Shown here piece after piece: positions 22,783 to 33,333 of a DNA stretch of 62,090 bases. The notes under the pieces are model-generated. The model did not search any database. It was not told the DNA's origin and saw only the letters and a list, made by a program, of their open reading frames with translations. The position numbers and the translations under genes are program-made. This DNA is from Bacillota bacterium. Its GTDB lineage: Bacteria; Bacillota; Limnochordia; DTU080. Every line of letters begins with the position of its first letter. Within the stretch, counting starts at the first letter, position 1. Location: positions 1 to 62,090 of the forward strand of contig DUQB01000116.1 in assembly GCA_012838035.1 (NCBI GenBank), in the 5' to 3' direction.

Positions 22783-23116
22783 GAGGTTAATGCAAAACAA
22801 AACAGTAACGTAACACTATTTTACCTTGCCTTTTTGGAACAGCCATAGGCGAGCTGATGCACCTTACGCAAGCTGCGACGGGCATATATGCCTTGCCGGC
22901 AGCGTCATGGCATTTGCTCTATTGCTCAGGTCTCTATACCATTGTCCGGAACCAACAAGAGTAGGACGGTAAAACAAGCCGATGCGAGCGAACCGTTGTC
23001 TGGATGAGCTAGTCTGCCGAGAACCTTCTCACTAAACGCATTCTACAACTACCTTTCTCATTTCAGCAGGTCTTTGTGCTATAATGAGCGCATCAACCGA
23101 AAGGGGAATTATTGGT

Positions 23117-23437
23117 ATGATTATCACCACAACTCCGACTATCCAAGGTAAAACCATCACTGCGTATAAGGGCATTGTTGTAGGAGAAGTCATCAGCGGT
23201 GTGGATTTTGTTAAGGATTTCGCCGCCGGTCTGACCAACTTTTTCGGCGGTCGCTCCAAAAGCTATGAAGGCGAGCTGATAGAGGCTCGGAACAACGCCT
23301 TGCTCGAGATGCGGCAGAGGGCCGAGGCTATGGGAGCGAACGCTATAGTGGGTGTGGACATCGACTATGAAGTACTAGGCGCCTCAAGTAATATGCTGAT
23401 GGTTACCGTATCGGGAACAGCCGTGGTCATCGAGTAG
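23117..23437 (+). CDS. YbjQ/UPF0145-family protein
   Basis: [35 protein letters not shown]...[40 protein letters not shown] at the internal ATG 23117. Confidence 0.85.
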   Translation: MIITTTPTIQGKTITAYKGIVVGEVISGVDFVKDFAAGLTNFFGGRSKSYEGELIEARNNALLEMRQRAEAMGANAIVGVDIDYEVLGASSNMLMVTVSGTAVVIE

Positions 23438-23528
23438 ATTGCGCATTGACCGCCGGATCCGTACTATCCTCAACTCCGACTCGCTTCGATAGGGGCTCGT
23501 CTTCACAACAACACGCGCCGAAATGAAA

Positions 23529-23563
23529 AGCTCTAAAAGCCTTTAACAAAGGCTTTTAGAGCT
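23529..23563 (-). terminator. Terminator hairpin downstream of ilvD
   Basis: Perfect 16-bp inverted repeat AGCTCTAAAAGCCTTT-aac-AAAGGCTTTTAGAGCT; minus-strand 3' side continues TTTCATTT. Confidence 0.7.
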
Positions 23564-23694
23564 CTTACGGTCTCTAAGCCGACGACAGGTCCGACCGGCT
23601 GGCTCATGACGCGGGACGTCGAGTCGCCTTCCTTGTCGGCAAAGACAAATGCACGCAGACGGAAGGCGGACCGGACCGCTTTTTGCGGGTAGGG

Positions 23695-25389
23695 TCATAC
23701 ATGCTCTTCTGCCCGTAACACGGCACCTTCATTAGCCGAGGTGACCATCTGAGAGTAACGGTAGAGATATCCGCGGCGTACCTTGGGCGCAGGAGGTTGC
23801 CACTTGGCCCGACGCTCCGCCAACTGGTCGTCCGTCAGGTCTACGGAGATGATCCCGGCTTCCAGGTCGATGGTGATGAGGTCGCCGTCTTCCAGCAAAC
23901 CGATAGGGCCTCCCGCAGCGCCTTCAGGTGAGATATGGCCGACGGCAATTCCGCGTGTGCCGCCCGAAAAGCGGCCGTCCGTAATGAGGGCGACGCTTTT
24001 ACCTAGTCCCATACCCATAATGGCCGAGGTGTGTCCCAACATTTCCGGCATGCCCGGGCCGCCTTTCGGTCCCTCGTAACGCACGACGACCACATCGCCT
24101 GCTTTGACCTTGCCCGATGTTATGCCGGTAAACGCATCCTCTTGTGAATCAAATATGACGGCGGGTCCCACGTGCCGCCTCACGCTGGGATCGACTGCGC
24201 CGCTTTTAATTACTGCACCATCCGGCGCCAAATTACCGAAGAGTATTTGCAAGCCGCCCCACGTGCTGTGCGGATTGTCCAACGGACGGATTACCTCGGT
24301 ATCGAGGCTGCGCCGACCAGCTACGTTTTCGGCCAAGGTTTTACCTGTGATCGTTATGCAGTCAGGATGTAAAATACCGGGTCTTTGCAGCAATTCGCCC
24401 AATATGGCGCTGATGCCGCCGGCCTTGTGAATATCCTCGATGTGAATATCGGAAGCCGGACTCACCTTACAGATATGAGGCACCCGTTTGGCCACCTCGT
24501 TTAAACGAGAGAGCGGATAGTCAACCTCAGCCTCCTTGCAAAAGGCGAGCGTGTGCAGAACCGTGTTGGAGGAGCCCCCCATGGCCATGTCGAGAGCGAA
24601 CGCGTTATCAATCGACTTGGCATTGACGATATCGCGCGGCTTTAGATCGATTTCAATTAGATGCATTAACTGTTGTGCCGCTTGTTTGGCCAGTTCCAAA
24701 CGTTGGGGATCTCTGGCCAGTAACGTCCCGTTCCCCGGCAGGGCGATACCCAGCGCCTCGCACAGGCAGTTCATCGAGTTTGCCGTATACATGCCTGAAC
24801 ACGAACCGCATCCAGGACATGCCACGCTCTCAATGTCCTTCAACTGCTTGGCATCGATTTTACCGGACGTATACTCTCCGACGGCCTCAAACACCGAGAT
24901 CAGGTCGACGGCCTTACCGTCGTAACGCCCTGCGGCCATCGGACCGCCGCTGATGAAGATGGTGGGAATGTTTACTCGCATAGCGGCCATGAGCATGCCC
25001 GGCGTAATTTTGTCGCAGTTGGGAATGCAAATCATGCCGTCAAAGGCGTGGGCTGTAAGCATGGTTTCCACAGCGTCTGCAATCAGCTCGCGGCTGGGCA
25101 AAGAGTAGCGCATGCCGATGTGACCCATCGCAATACCATCATCGACGCCGATGGTGTTGAACTCAAACGGTACGCCGCCTGCCTCGCGGATCGCTTCCTT
25201 TACCACTTTGCCGAAATCTTGCAGGTGCACGTGCCCGGGAACGATGTCTACATACGAGTTACATACGGCGATAAAAGGTTTGTTCATATCTTCATCGCGC
25301 ACCCCGGCGGCTCTGAGCAGACTGCGATGCGGCGCTCTGTCGGCGCCTGCCTTGATCCGGTCGCTACGCATCGGACGAACAGGACTCAT
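23695..25389 (-). CDS. ilvD: Dihydroxy-acid dehydratase
   Basis: [89 protein letters not shown]. Confidence 0.98.
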   Translation of the reverse strand: MSPVRPMRSDRIKAGADRAPHRSLLRAAGVRDEDMNKPFIAVCNSYVDIVPGHVHLQDFGKVVKEAIREAGGVPFEFNTIGVDDGIAMGHIGMRYSLPSRELIADAVETMLTAHAFDGMICIPNCDKITPGMLMAAMRVNIPTIFISGGPMAAGRYDGKAVDLISVFEAVGEYTSGKIDAKQLKDIESVACPGCGSCSGMYTANSMNCLCEALGIALPGNGTLLARDPQRLELAKQAAQQLMHLIEIDLKPRDIVNAKSIDNAFALDMAMGGSSNTVLHTLAFCKEAEVDYPLSRLNEVAKRVPHICKVSPASDIHIEDIHKAGGISAILGELLQRPGILHPDCITITGKTLAENVAGRRSLDTEVIRPLDNPHSTWGGLQILFGNLAPDGAVIKSGAVDPSVRRHVGPAVIFDSQEDAFTGITSGKVKAGDVVVVRYEGPKGGPGMPEMLGHTSAIMGMGLGKSVALITDGRFSGGTRGIAVGHISPEGAAGGPIGLLEDGDLITIDLEAGIISVDLTDDQLAERRAKWQPPAPKVRRGYLYRYSQMVTSANEGAVLRAEEHV

Positions 25390-25419
25390 GATGATATACC
25401 CCCAAATTTACGCTCACCG

Positions 25420-25839
25420 CTATTGCGGCAGTACCTTTTTGGCCCGCTTTCCCAACTGTTGGGCTTCACGCGGAGATGTAAGCGAAGCGAAGTCTACGAC
25501 TATCGCCCCCTGCTTTTCCATGGCGGACATAAGAGTGCGCAGCCCCTTGCCTGTACCAAAGAGTAACGGCTTTACAAAGGCAATGCACCTTTTACCTTCC
25601 ATGCGGCTCACATGCGTGAGCATGTTTTGTACGTCCTCAGCAATTTTGCCGCCGAAGACGCCGACAATCGGGCTGCCTACAAAGATCAGATCGTACTGGC
25701 TCACCGCGATCGGTTGACTTTGGGACCGATCGGCTTCCTGTAATTGCACATTGATGTCGACAGACTCCAAACCTTGTTTCAACCCGGTTACCAAGGGATC
25801 TAGTCGACCACTCGCGCTATAAATGATAAGTGCCCGCAT
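25420..25839 (-). CDS. Flavodoxin-like protein
   Basis: MRALIIYSASGRLDPLVTGLKQGLE ... QYDLIFVGSPIVGVFGGKI; start moved to internal ATG 25839. Confidence 0.75.
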   Translation of the reverse strand: MRALIIYSASGRLDPLVTGLKQGLESVDINVQLQEADRSQSQPIAVSQYDLIFVGSPIVGVFGGKIAEDVQNMLTHVSRMEGKRCIAFVKPLLFGTGKGLRTLMSAMEKQGAIVVDFASLTSPREAQQLGKRAKKVLPQ

Positions 25840-25925
25840 TCCGACACCTCCACACACCTGACTTCCTAACTATTTCCTGCACCACGGCCAACTTTCCTTC
25901 ACCATATACGGCGATATTACAGAAG

Positions 25926-27182
25926 TCAAGCAGAGCGGAAAGCTTCGGCACGGGTAGGTCGTACCGAGTGTAACATGCGGTCAAGATAACGTCCCAAGCG
26001 CTTAATACCTTCCGCCATATCATCTTCGCTCACCTGGCTAAAAGCCAGTCTAATGGTGTTCTTGCCGCTCCCGTCCACGAAAAACGCACCTCCGGGCACA
26101 TAGGCCGTCTTCTCCTTCGCGACCAGTCCGGGTAATAGCTGTTTGGCATCCAAATGCGCCGGCAGCGTAATCCAAATGAAGAAACCCCCTTGCGGTTGCG
26201 TCCACCGGACCTCCTTCGGCAGGTACTCCGTCAATGCAGCTAAGGCTAAATCCCGTTTCCTCTTGTAAATACTTTTAAGGGTGCCGATGTGTTGATCGAG
26301 CAAACCTGATTTAGCAAACTCGCACACCAACTTCTGACCGAGAGAGTTGGTACATAAGTCGGAGCCTTGTTTTGCTATGCACACCTTTTGGATGATCACG
26401 GGATCGGCGACAAGCCAACCCAGACGTACGCCTGGTATGCAGATTTTGGAAAAGGAGCCCAAGTAGAAGACACGACCGTCGGTGTCGAAGGTCTTTAAGT
26501 GTGGCAAAGACGTGCCTTCTAAACGTAAATCTCCGTACGGGTTATCTTCGATAATGGTGAAGTCGTAATCACGGGCTAAAGCGACCAAACGCTCACGCCG
26601 CGACAGACTAAGCGTTACCCCGGTGGGGTTATGAAAGTTAGGCACAATGTACAACACTTTGGGCAGCGGCGCCCCCTGTTCCCTCTGCTTCGCCAAATAC
26701 TGTTCCAAAGCTCCAACGTCCAAGCCTTGTTCGTCTTGCCTGACGCCGACCGGTTTTGCTTCATAGTTGACGGCCGCGTTTATTCCGCCGATGTAAGCGG
26801 GCAACTCATACACCACCGGTTCGCCGGGATTGATGAGTATCTTAAACAGCAGATCCAAAGCTTGTTGTGACCCGTTCGTAATGATCACATGCTCTGGCTT
26901 GGTCAATATTCCTTCCCGGCTCATGCGCTCCGCAATCAGGCATCGTAGCTCGTATATGCCCTCCGTCGGTCCGTATTGTAATGCGACATCCGCTTCGCTC
27001 TCCATGAGTCTTTGCATTACCTGCCTTAATTCCGTAACCGGGAACGATTCGGGAGCCGGGAACCCTCCGGCAAATGAAATGATATCGGGTCGCTCTGCAA
27101 GTTGAAACGCATCGCGAATCTCTGATGCCCGCATACCAACAGTACGCTGCGCCAATAGTCTCTGCCAATTGATCATATCCAT
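25926..27182 (-). CDS. PLP-dependent class I aminotransferase (LysN/2-aminoadipate-aminotransferase-like)
   Basis: PDIISFAGGFPAPESFPVTELRQVMQ...LQYGPTEGIYELRCLIAERM; FYLGSFSKICIPGVRLGW PLP lysine; start moved to ATG 27182 (GAGGGGG RBS), because the track's extension overlaps the T-box terminator. Confidence 0.9.
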   Translation of the reverse strand: MDMINWQRLLAQRTVGMRASEIRDAFQLAERPDIISFAGGFPAPESFPVTELRQVMQRLMESEADVALQYGPTEGIYELRCLIAERMSREGILTKPEHVIITNGSQQALDLLFKILINPGEPVVYELPAYIGGINAAVNYEAKPVGVRQDEQGLDVGALEQYLAKQREQGAPLPKVLYIVPNFHNPTGVTLSLSRRERLVALARDYDFTIIEDNPYGDLRLEGTSLPHLKTFDTDGRVFYLGSFSKICIPGVRLGWLVADPVIIQKVCIAKQGSDLCTNSLGQKLVCEFAKSGLLDQHIGTLKSIYKRKRDLALAALTEYLPKEVRWTQPQGGFFIWITLPAHLDAKQLLPGLVAKEKTAYVPGGAFFVDGSGKNTIRLAFSQVSEDDMAEGIKRLGRYLDRMLHSVRPTRAEAFRSA

Positions 27183-27221
27183 AAACCCCCTCGTCTGCGC
27201 TGAAAAACACACCGACAAAAA

Positions 27222-27520
27222 CAAAAACTCCTGTCTCCTATTCCAGAGACGGGAGCTTCCCGCGGTACCACTCTGTTTGCCCGGCTAAGCCGGACCAACT
27301 CCGGGCGTACGTGTAAGCACCTAAGCAATGGTTCCTACACGACTACCTACAGGCGTTAACGACGCCCACCGTTCTCGTTAATCCGAGAAGGCTCCAGGGC
27401 GGCTCAAGCTTACGTACCGAGGATCCTCACAGCGCGGCGTACATAATCCGCAGATCCCTCTCTGCTTGCAGGATATCCCTGCTGCGGCACTCTAGACTCT
27501 TCTTCCCCTTCATTGCCTCA
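27222..27520 (-). promoter_or_regulatory. T-box riboswitch B (promoter-distal), predicted specifier GCC (Ala)
   Basis: Minus: GGCAATGAAGG...AGAGAGGGATC...CTTGA-GCC-GCCCTGGAGCC...AGTGGTACCGCGG (T-box core 27261-27270), terminator CTCCCGTCTCTGGAATAGGAGACAGGAGTTTTTGTTTTT; specifier 27401-27403. Confidence 0.85.
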
Positions 27521-27539
27521 TAGCCATATGCTCTTGTGA

Positions 27540-27806
27540 ATAAAAAAACCCCGCCCCAGTTATGGGGCGAGGATTGCTCGCGTTACCACCCATGTTCTCC
27601 GGCTGCTTACGCAACCGGACTCAGTGAGCGCATCAGGCGCTCAGACAAGCTAACCGTTGTCTTAACGGGCCTCTCTTACTCAAAGCTTCCTTTTTTCGGA
27701 GGGCAGCTACCAAGGAGGCTTTCGCAATGCTCCGAGTTTACCCTTGCACCAACCGAGTAACTCTCTGCATTCGGAATCATTGGTACTGACCTTGGTCATC
27801 GCCTTT
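27540..27806 (-). promoter_or_regulatory. T-box riboswitch A (promoter-proximal), predicted specifier GCC (Ala; AGC possible)
   Basis: Minus: AAAGGCGATGACCAAGGTCAGTACC...AGAGAG...GGTTGGTGCAAGG...GCGAAA-GCC-TCCTTGGTAGCTGC...GGGTGGTAACGCG (27579-27591), terminator CCTCGCCCCATAACTGGGGCGGGGTTTTTTT; specifier 27717-27719. Confidence 0.87.
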
Positions 27807-27813
27807 AGGTTAC

Positions 27814-27842
27814 ACTTTAACATCAGGCTGATCGCCTGTCAA
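27814..27842 (-). promoter_or_regulatory. Promoter of the tandem T-box operon
   Basis: Minus: TTGACA (27837-27842) -17 bp- TAAAGT (27814-27819), just after the stop of the upstream kinase gene. Confidence 0.6.
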
Positions 27843-27849
27843 CAGGTAT

Positions 27850-29301
27850 TCAGCGTGTCATCGCGGTCACCTTGGCAACTTCTGTTTCCATAGCGTATGA
27901 CGAAGACGAAATGGTATCGCCCATACCGACCGTGCTGATCGGATTAGGTACCACGTGAGCCGGTACGACGAGCGCATAATGATCGACAAACTCCCAAATG
28001 CCTTCGGCAAGTTGCCGCCCGGAGTCCTTGACATGCTCCGCAAACAAGTCGACCTGAGCGAAACCGATGTCCGACAGCATCATTTCACCGGCTTCAGGCA
28101 GCAAATCAACTCCTGGGAAATTGCCGTACTTGGCTTTCATGGCGTTGACCGCCGAGGCATAAAGCGAAGCGCCGACCGCTTCGTCCATGGAGATACCGTA
28201 CGGTTTGCGCAGCACAATGACATAATACCCCAAATTGTGTACATGCACCCGTTCTACCTGCAGTTCATGCAACAATGTCAATCCCCCTTGATAGAGGGTG
28301 AAAGCCTGTTCATCCCGATCTATCGTATCGGCAAGCTCCCCGTGCTCAAGTGTCCGTAACGCCCGCTTGATCTCATTCTCATTAATGCCGAAACTGTTGC
28401 TCACTTCGCCGATGCCGCGCAACAACTCCGCTTCCAGACTCTCATACTTCACCGGTACATATTCGTAATGTATAAGCAGACTCGGATTATTCCTTCTCAG
28501 TTCCCGTAAGGAATGCTTGGTATAGGCTAAATATGACGCAAAATCGCGACCGCCGTTATCAGTCGGCGTAGCGTAATGGTAACCCGCCATGAAAGCGGTA
28601 TCGCAACACTCGCCTAGATCCGCCAGTAAGGTATCGAAAGCGGGATCGAATGCCATAATCGCGCCTTTAGGTCGAGTAGCGGCGATAACGCGGTTAGCCC
28701 GCGGCGTGGTGACGGTTTGCTCACCAAACTGAAACTGCACGCCTTTGGCGTACTCGAAAATCCAATTGACTTTCACATGATCATCCGGACGCGCCGCTTC
28801 GCGCACTGGTATTAAGTCCAAGGTGTCGTTCTCCGCGGTGGGCACCAGAACGCGCTCATCGAACATTTGGGCTTGCAGGGGAGTCAGCAACCGTGTATAA
28901 GCGATAGACGTCGCCCCTAATGCCGCCAACTGATTGGCGATAATGCCGGCTTGTCCGCCCATGCTTTGCTTAGCGTCGGTAAACACCGCATTGATCCATT
29001 GGAGCAGATCGCCCTCCACCACAGTATAGCAGGACTTCCCAGCCGCCAACTGCGTTTTTATGATCATGAGAAACTCCTGAGGCGTGGAAATGGCATTCGG
29101 AAGTTGCTCGCAGGTACGCTCCGGAATCTCATCAGGCCGTATTCCACTCATGGCGATAGCCCGCGCAATATTATCCGGAGTTAGGTGCACCACGGAATCG
29201 ATATTGGTATTAAAAGCAGCAAAGGTACGCACGCTCAGCGAGCGTGATACCGCTGTTTTCAGTCTTTGTTGCCAGAGTTGTTTATCTGCCACCAAATCCA
29301 C
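27850..29301 (-). CDS. ADP-dependent phosphofructokinase/glucokinase family protein
   Basis: FNTNIDSVVHL N-terminal motif, GGQAGIIANQLAALGA, C-terminal GMGDTISSSS catalytic motif of the ADP_PFK_GK fold. Confidence 0.82.
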   Translation of the reverse strand: MDLVADKQLWQQRLKTAVSRSLSVRTFAAFNTNIDSVVHLTPDNIARAIAMSGIRPDEIPERTCEQLPNAISTPQEFLMIIKTQLAAGKSCYTVVEGDLLQWINAVFTDAKQSMGGQAGIIANQLAALGATSIAYTRLLTPLQAQMFDERVLVPTAENDTLDLIPVREAARPDDHVKVNWIFEYAKGVQFQFGEQTVTTPRANRVIAATRPKGAIMAFDPAFDTLLADLGECCDTAFMAGYHYATPTDNGGRDFASYLAYTKHSLRELRRNNPSLLIHYEYVPVKYESLEAELLRGIGEVSNSFGINENEIKRALRTLEHGELADTIDRDEQAFTLYQGGLTLLHELQVERVHVHNLGYYVIVLRKPYGISMDEAVGASLYASAVNAMKAKYGNFPGVDLLPEAGEMMLSDIGFAQVDLFAEHVKDSGRQLAEGIWEFVDHYALVVPAHVVPNPISTVGMGDTISSSSYAMETEVAKVTAMTR

Positions 29302-29374
29302 CTCACTTGAGGGTATGCCGTATACAGATGCTATGTTACTGCAGCCAACCTACCCCTGCATAAGTATAGCTTGT

Positions 29375-30769
29375 CTAATTCGCGCCGCGTAAAAGCCGGT
29401 CGGCAACCAGTTTACGAGCGCGACTGAGGGCGTTTTCCACAGCGGCCGGAGCAGTACCTCCAATGACCATGCGAGCATTCACCGAAGCTTGCAGCGAAAT
29501 CGTCTCCTGTACGTCATCATCTGCTTCAGGAGCGAACCGCCGCAGTTCCGCGGTGCTTAAGTCCGCTAAGGTGAGCTGGTTTTCTGTGCAATAGAGCACT
29601 ATTTTGCCGACAATCTCATGCGCACTACGAAACGGTACGCCTTTGCGCACTAGGTAATCCGCCAGGTCTGTGGCCGTAAGAAAGCCCTCTACACAGGCAT
29701 TCTCCATCCGCTCGGGCTTTACCTGCATACTCCTGATCATCGGAGTCATGACGCCTAATACGCCTACGCAGGTATGCACCGTGTCAAACATGGCTTCCTT
29801 ATCTTCCTGCATGTCCTTGTTATATGCCAACGGCAGACCTTTCATCATGGTCAGCAGTCCGACCAAGTGACCTACGACCCGACCGGTTTTTCCCCGCGCC
29901 AGTTCAGCTACGTCAGGGTTCTTCTTCTGCGGCATAATACTGCTGCCGGTACTAAACGCATCATCCAATTCGATGAAGTTAAAGGCAGGCGTCGCCCATA
30001 AAATGATCTCTTCGCACAAACGGCTAATATGCATCATCAAGATGCCGGCTGCAGAGATGAACTCGATTAGATAATCACGAGCGGATACCGCATCCAGGCT
30101 GTTTGCCGTGACTGCGGAGAAACCGAGTTGCTGCGCGACCCATTCTCTATCAATGGGATAAGTTACGCCGGCCAACGCCCCGGCTCCCAACGGACAAACA
30201 TCAACTCGCTTATAACAGTCCGCTAAGCGTTCCCTGTCGCGTTGGAACATCTCTACATATGCGAGGAAGTGATGCGCCGCCAGAATAGGCTGCGCCGGTT
30301 GTAGGTGCGTAAACCCGGGCATGATGTAGTTCTTCGTCGCTTCAGCCTGCTCCACCAACGCCTGCTGTAATTCTAAGATCATGCCCTCAATCTTGCTCAG
30401 CTGATCCTTCAAGTACAGGCGCGTGTCCACAGCCACTTGGTCGTTTCGACTGCGCCCGGTATGCAAACGACGGCCGGGTTCACCGATGCGCGCAATCAGC
30501 TCCGCCTCGATGTTCATATGTATATCTTCAGCTTCCACGGAAAATGGCAGCTTGCCGGCTTCTATGTCGGTGAGAATTTGCTCCAAACCTTCCACAATCA
30601 GATCGGCATCGGCCTCCGTGATAACACGGGCACGAGCCAGGCCTCTTGCATGAGCCTGGCTCCCCATAATATCGTAACGGTACAATTGCCAATCAAATCC
30701 GATTGAAGAGTGGAAGTCGTCCACACGGGTATCTGTCGGCCGTGTAAAGCGGCCTCCCCATAACTTCAA
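29375..30769 (-). CDS. argH: Argininosuccinate lyase
   Basis: [48 protein letters not shown]. Confidence 0.98.
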   Translation of the reverse strand: MKLWGGRFTRPTDTRVDDFHSSIGFDWQLYRYDIMGSQAHARGLARARVITEADADLIVEGLEQILTDIEAGKLPFSVEAEDIHMNIEAELIARIGEPGRRLHTGRSRNDQVAVDTRLYLKDQLSKIEGMILELQQALVEQAEATKNYIMPGFTHLQPAQPILAAHHFLAYVEMFQRDRERLADCYKRVDVCPLGAGALAGVTYPIDREWVAQQLGFSAVTANSLDAVSARDYLIEFISAAGILMMHISRLCEEIILWATPAFNFIELDDAFSTGSSIMPQKKNPDVAELARGKTGRVVGHLVGLLTMMKGLPLAYNKDMQEDKEAMFDTVHTCVGVLGVMTPMIRSMQVKPERMENACVEGFLTATDLADYLVRKGVPFRSAHEIVGKIVLYCTENQLTLADLSTAELRRFAPEADDDVQETISLQASVNARMVIGGTAPAAVENALSRARKLVADRLLRGAN

Positions 30770-30772
30770 TAC

Positions 30773-32014
30773 TTAGCCCTCCTTGTACGGACGGATCAGG
30801 CTTTTCCCCTGTTTATTCCGCAGAGCAGCCTGAACACTGACCGGCAAACCAAGCAAATTGATGAAGCCGCGGGACCATGCTTGGTCATAAACCTGATCGG
30901 CTCCGAAAGTAGCCAACTCCGGATCGTACAATGAGTATGGCGATCGACGGCCGACTACGATACAGTTGCCTTTGTAGAGTTTAAGGCGTACATCGCCTGT
31001 GACGTTGGTTTGCGTGGTGTTGACAAAGGCATCGAGAGCTTCACGCAGAGGCGTAAACCACTGTCCATTATACACGATCTCAGCGTACCTCTCAGCAATA
31101 ATCTGCTTGTAATGCATCGTGTCGCGGTCTAGGCACAGATACTCCAACTCTTTATGCGCAGTCATAAGGATGGTGCCGCCCGGGGTTTCATACACGCCCC
31201 GTGATTTCATACCCACCAGACGGTTTTCGACGATATCGCAACGGCCTACGCCATGCTTAGCGCCAAGTTCGTTCAACTTCTCCAGCAAGGCAATGGGATC
31301 CAACGCTTCCCCGTCCACCGCTACCGGGGTACCTTGTTCAAAAGAAACGACCACATAGACCGGGCTATCGGGGGCATTCTCCGGGCTTGTACCAATCAGG
31401 AACATATCTTCATCAGGTTCGTTCCAAGGCTCCTCCAAAATGCCGCCTTCATATGAAATATGCCACAGGTTGCGATCCATGGAATAGTTCTTTTCTTTGG
31501 TGACAGGCACCGGAATGCCGTGCGCCAAGGCGTAATCGATTTCCTCGTCACGCGACTTGATACTCCAATCGCGCCAAGGAGCGATAATTCTCATTGCCGG
31601 ATCCAGAGCCTTAAAAGTGAGTTCAAAACGCACTTGGTCATTGCCTTTGCCGGTGCACCCGTGCGCTACGGCTTGAGCGCCTTCCGCATGAGCGATCTCC
31701 ATTTGACGCCGAGCGATAGGTGGGCGGGCCATGGAAGTACCCAACAGATACTTGCCTTCGTAAACAGCGCCGGCGCGCAAGGTCGGCCACACATACTCTG
31801 TAAGGAACTCTTCACGCAAATCTGCAACTATGCATTTACTGGCGCCGCTTTTAAGGGCTTTTTCTTCGATGCCGTCCAGTTCTCCAGGACCTTGCCCAAC
31901 GTCGGCGACGAACGCAATGACCTCACAACCGTAGTTCTCTTTCAGCCAGGGGATAATGACGGATGTATCCAGACCGCCGGAGTATGCCAACACTACTTTT
32001 TGCACTTCGCTCAT
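30773..32014 (-). CDS. argG: Argininosuccinate synthase
   Basis: [29 protein letters not shown]; start moved to ATG 32014. Confidence 0.97.
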   Translation of the reverse strand: MSEVQKVVLAYSGGLDTSVIIPWLKENYGCEVIAFVADVGQGPGELDGIEEKALKSGASKCIVADLREEFLTEYVWPTLRAGAVYEGKYLLGTSMARPPIARRQMEIAHAEGAQAVAHGCTGKGNDQVRFELTFKALDPAMRIIAPWRDWSIKSRDEEIDYALAHGIPVPVTKEKNYSMDRNLWHISYEGGILEEPWNEPDEDMFLIGTSPENAPDSPVYVVVSFEQGTPVAVDGEALDPIALLEKLNELGAKHGVGRCDIVENRLVGMKSRGVYETPGGTILMTAHKELEYLCLDRDTMHYKQIIAERYAEIVYNGQWFTPLREALDAFVNTTQTNVTGDVRLKLYKGNCIVVGRRSPYSLYDPELATFGADQVYDQAWSRGFINLLGLPVSVQAALRNKQGKSLIRPYKEG

Positions 32015-32106
32015 CGACTCTACCTCCACTGTTCTATTACGTAATATCATGCTGATCCTTACCTGCCGCCGTGCCGAACCGAACAAGCGACTCCGCAGCC
32101 AAGCTC

Positions 32107-33306
32107 TTACGTCAAGGCTTCACTTATCGCCGCATCCAATATCTGCAACGCTTCATCCATTTCAGCCTTGCTTACGTTCAGCGGCGGCAGTAAACGCAGT
32201 ACTTTGTCGCCGATGACGTTCACCAGCAGGCCGCGCTCCAAAGCCGCCGCTGCTACCTTCCCACCGGATATGTTTAGCGGTACGCCTAACAGACAGCCTG
32301 CGCCGCGCACCGCACCTACCGCTGTGGGGTACCTCTTTGCCAGCTCGGTCAACCCTTGAGTGAGATAAGCGCCGGCAACCGCCGCTTTGTCAACCAAACC
32401 TTCCTCTTCAATGGCTCGCAGAGCGGCCAACGCGACTCGAGTGATGAAAGGTCCGCCGCCGAAGGTGGAGGCATGCGTTCCGGGAGTAAACGCTTGCGCA
32501 AAACGGTCGCTTGCCATAATGCAACCTATGGGCAACCCGCCGCCCAACGCTTTGGCCAAGCTAATGATATCCGGAACCACGCCTAAGTGCTCAAAACCGA
32601 ACCATTTGCCTGTGCGTCCTATGCCGGTTTGTACCTCATCAAAAATTAGGGCTATGCCTTCCTTAGTACAAAGTTCCCGTGCGGCCTGCGCATACTCCTG
32701 GGTCATCGGGTTCACGCCGCCTTCGCCCTGGATCGGTTCCAAAAGGACAGCTGCCGTATGTGGGCCTATCGCTGCTGCCAAAGCGGAGACATCATTCAGC
32801 GGCACATACCGAAAACCCGGTACCAGCGGATCGAAGTATTGCTGGTACTTGGTTTGCCCGGTAGCGGCTAAAGCTCCCATGGTGCGCCCGTGGAAACTAT
32901 GCTCGGCCGTGATGATCTCATAGCGCTCGCTGCTGACAAAAAGTCTGGCATACCGGCGCGCCAGCTTAATGGCCGCTTCATTGGCCTCGGCGCCGCTGTT
33001 ACAGAAGAACGCTTTGTTCAAACTGGATTTTTGCGCCAGAAAGCGTGCCAGCTCAATCTGCGGCTGGTTATAATATAAGTTTGAACAGTGCAGCATCTGC
33101 GTAGCCGCTTCTTGTATGGCGGCGACCACTTTGGGATGGCAGTGTCCCAACGAATTGACCGCTATACCTGAAACAAAGTCAAGGTATACTTTGCCGTCCG
33201 CATCCCATACTCTGGTCCCTTGCCCTTTCACTAAAGCGAGAGGCATCCTGCCGTAATTCGGCGTTAAAAACTCCGTACCTAACTCAATGATCTCTTTGGT
33301 ATCCAT
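32107..33306 (-). CDS. argD: Acetylornithine aminotransferase
   Basis: [65 protein letters not shown]. Confidence 0.96.
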   Translation of the reverse strand: MDTKEIIELGTEFLTPNYGRMPLALVKGQGTRVWDADGKVYLDFVSGIAVNSLGHCHPKVVAAIQEAATQMLHCSNLYYNQPQIELARFLAQKSSLNKAFFCNSGAEANEAAIKLARRYARLFVSSERYEIITAEHSFHGRTMGALAATGQTKYQQYFDPLVPGFRYVPLNDVSALAAAIGPHTAAVLLEPIQGEGGVNPMTQEYAQAARELCTKEGIALIFDEVQTGIGRTGKWFGFEHLGVVPDIISLAKALGGGLPIGCIMASDRFAQAFTPGTHASTFGGGPFITRVALAALRAIEEEGLVDKAAVAGAYLTQGLTELAKRYPTAVGAVRGAGCLLGVPLNISGGKVAAAALERGLLVNVIGDKVLRLLPPLNVSKAEMDEALQILDAAISEALT

Positions 33307-33333
33307 TCCTATGCTTCCCCCTCGTCGCGGCAG

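Noticed and set aside
22790-23076. Possible additional regulatory RNA between the ilv leader and the YbjQ-family gene
   Set aside because: No convincing hairpin series or conserved motif found by eye beyond the ilv promoter and a TATAAT (23078-23083) near the YbjQ gene.
27183-27224. 14-residue N-terminal extension of the aminotransferase in the ORF track
   Set aside because: It overlaps the terminator and U tract of T-box B; ATG 27182 has a GAGGGGG RBS and yields the normal N-terminus.
27536-27760. 74-aa plus-strand ORF MNKKTPPQLWGEDCSRYHPCS...
   Set aside because: It is the reverse complement of T-box A; the leader fully explains the sequence.
31460-32044. 194-aa plus-strand ORF antisense to argG
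   Set aside because: Mirror frame of a highly conserved enzyme; no domain motif.
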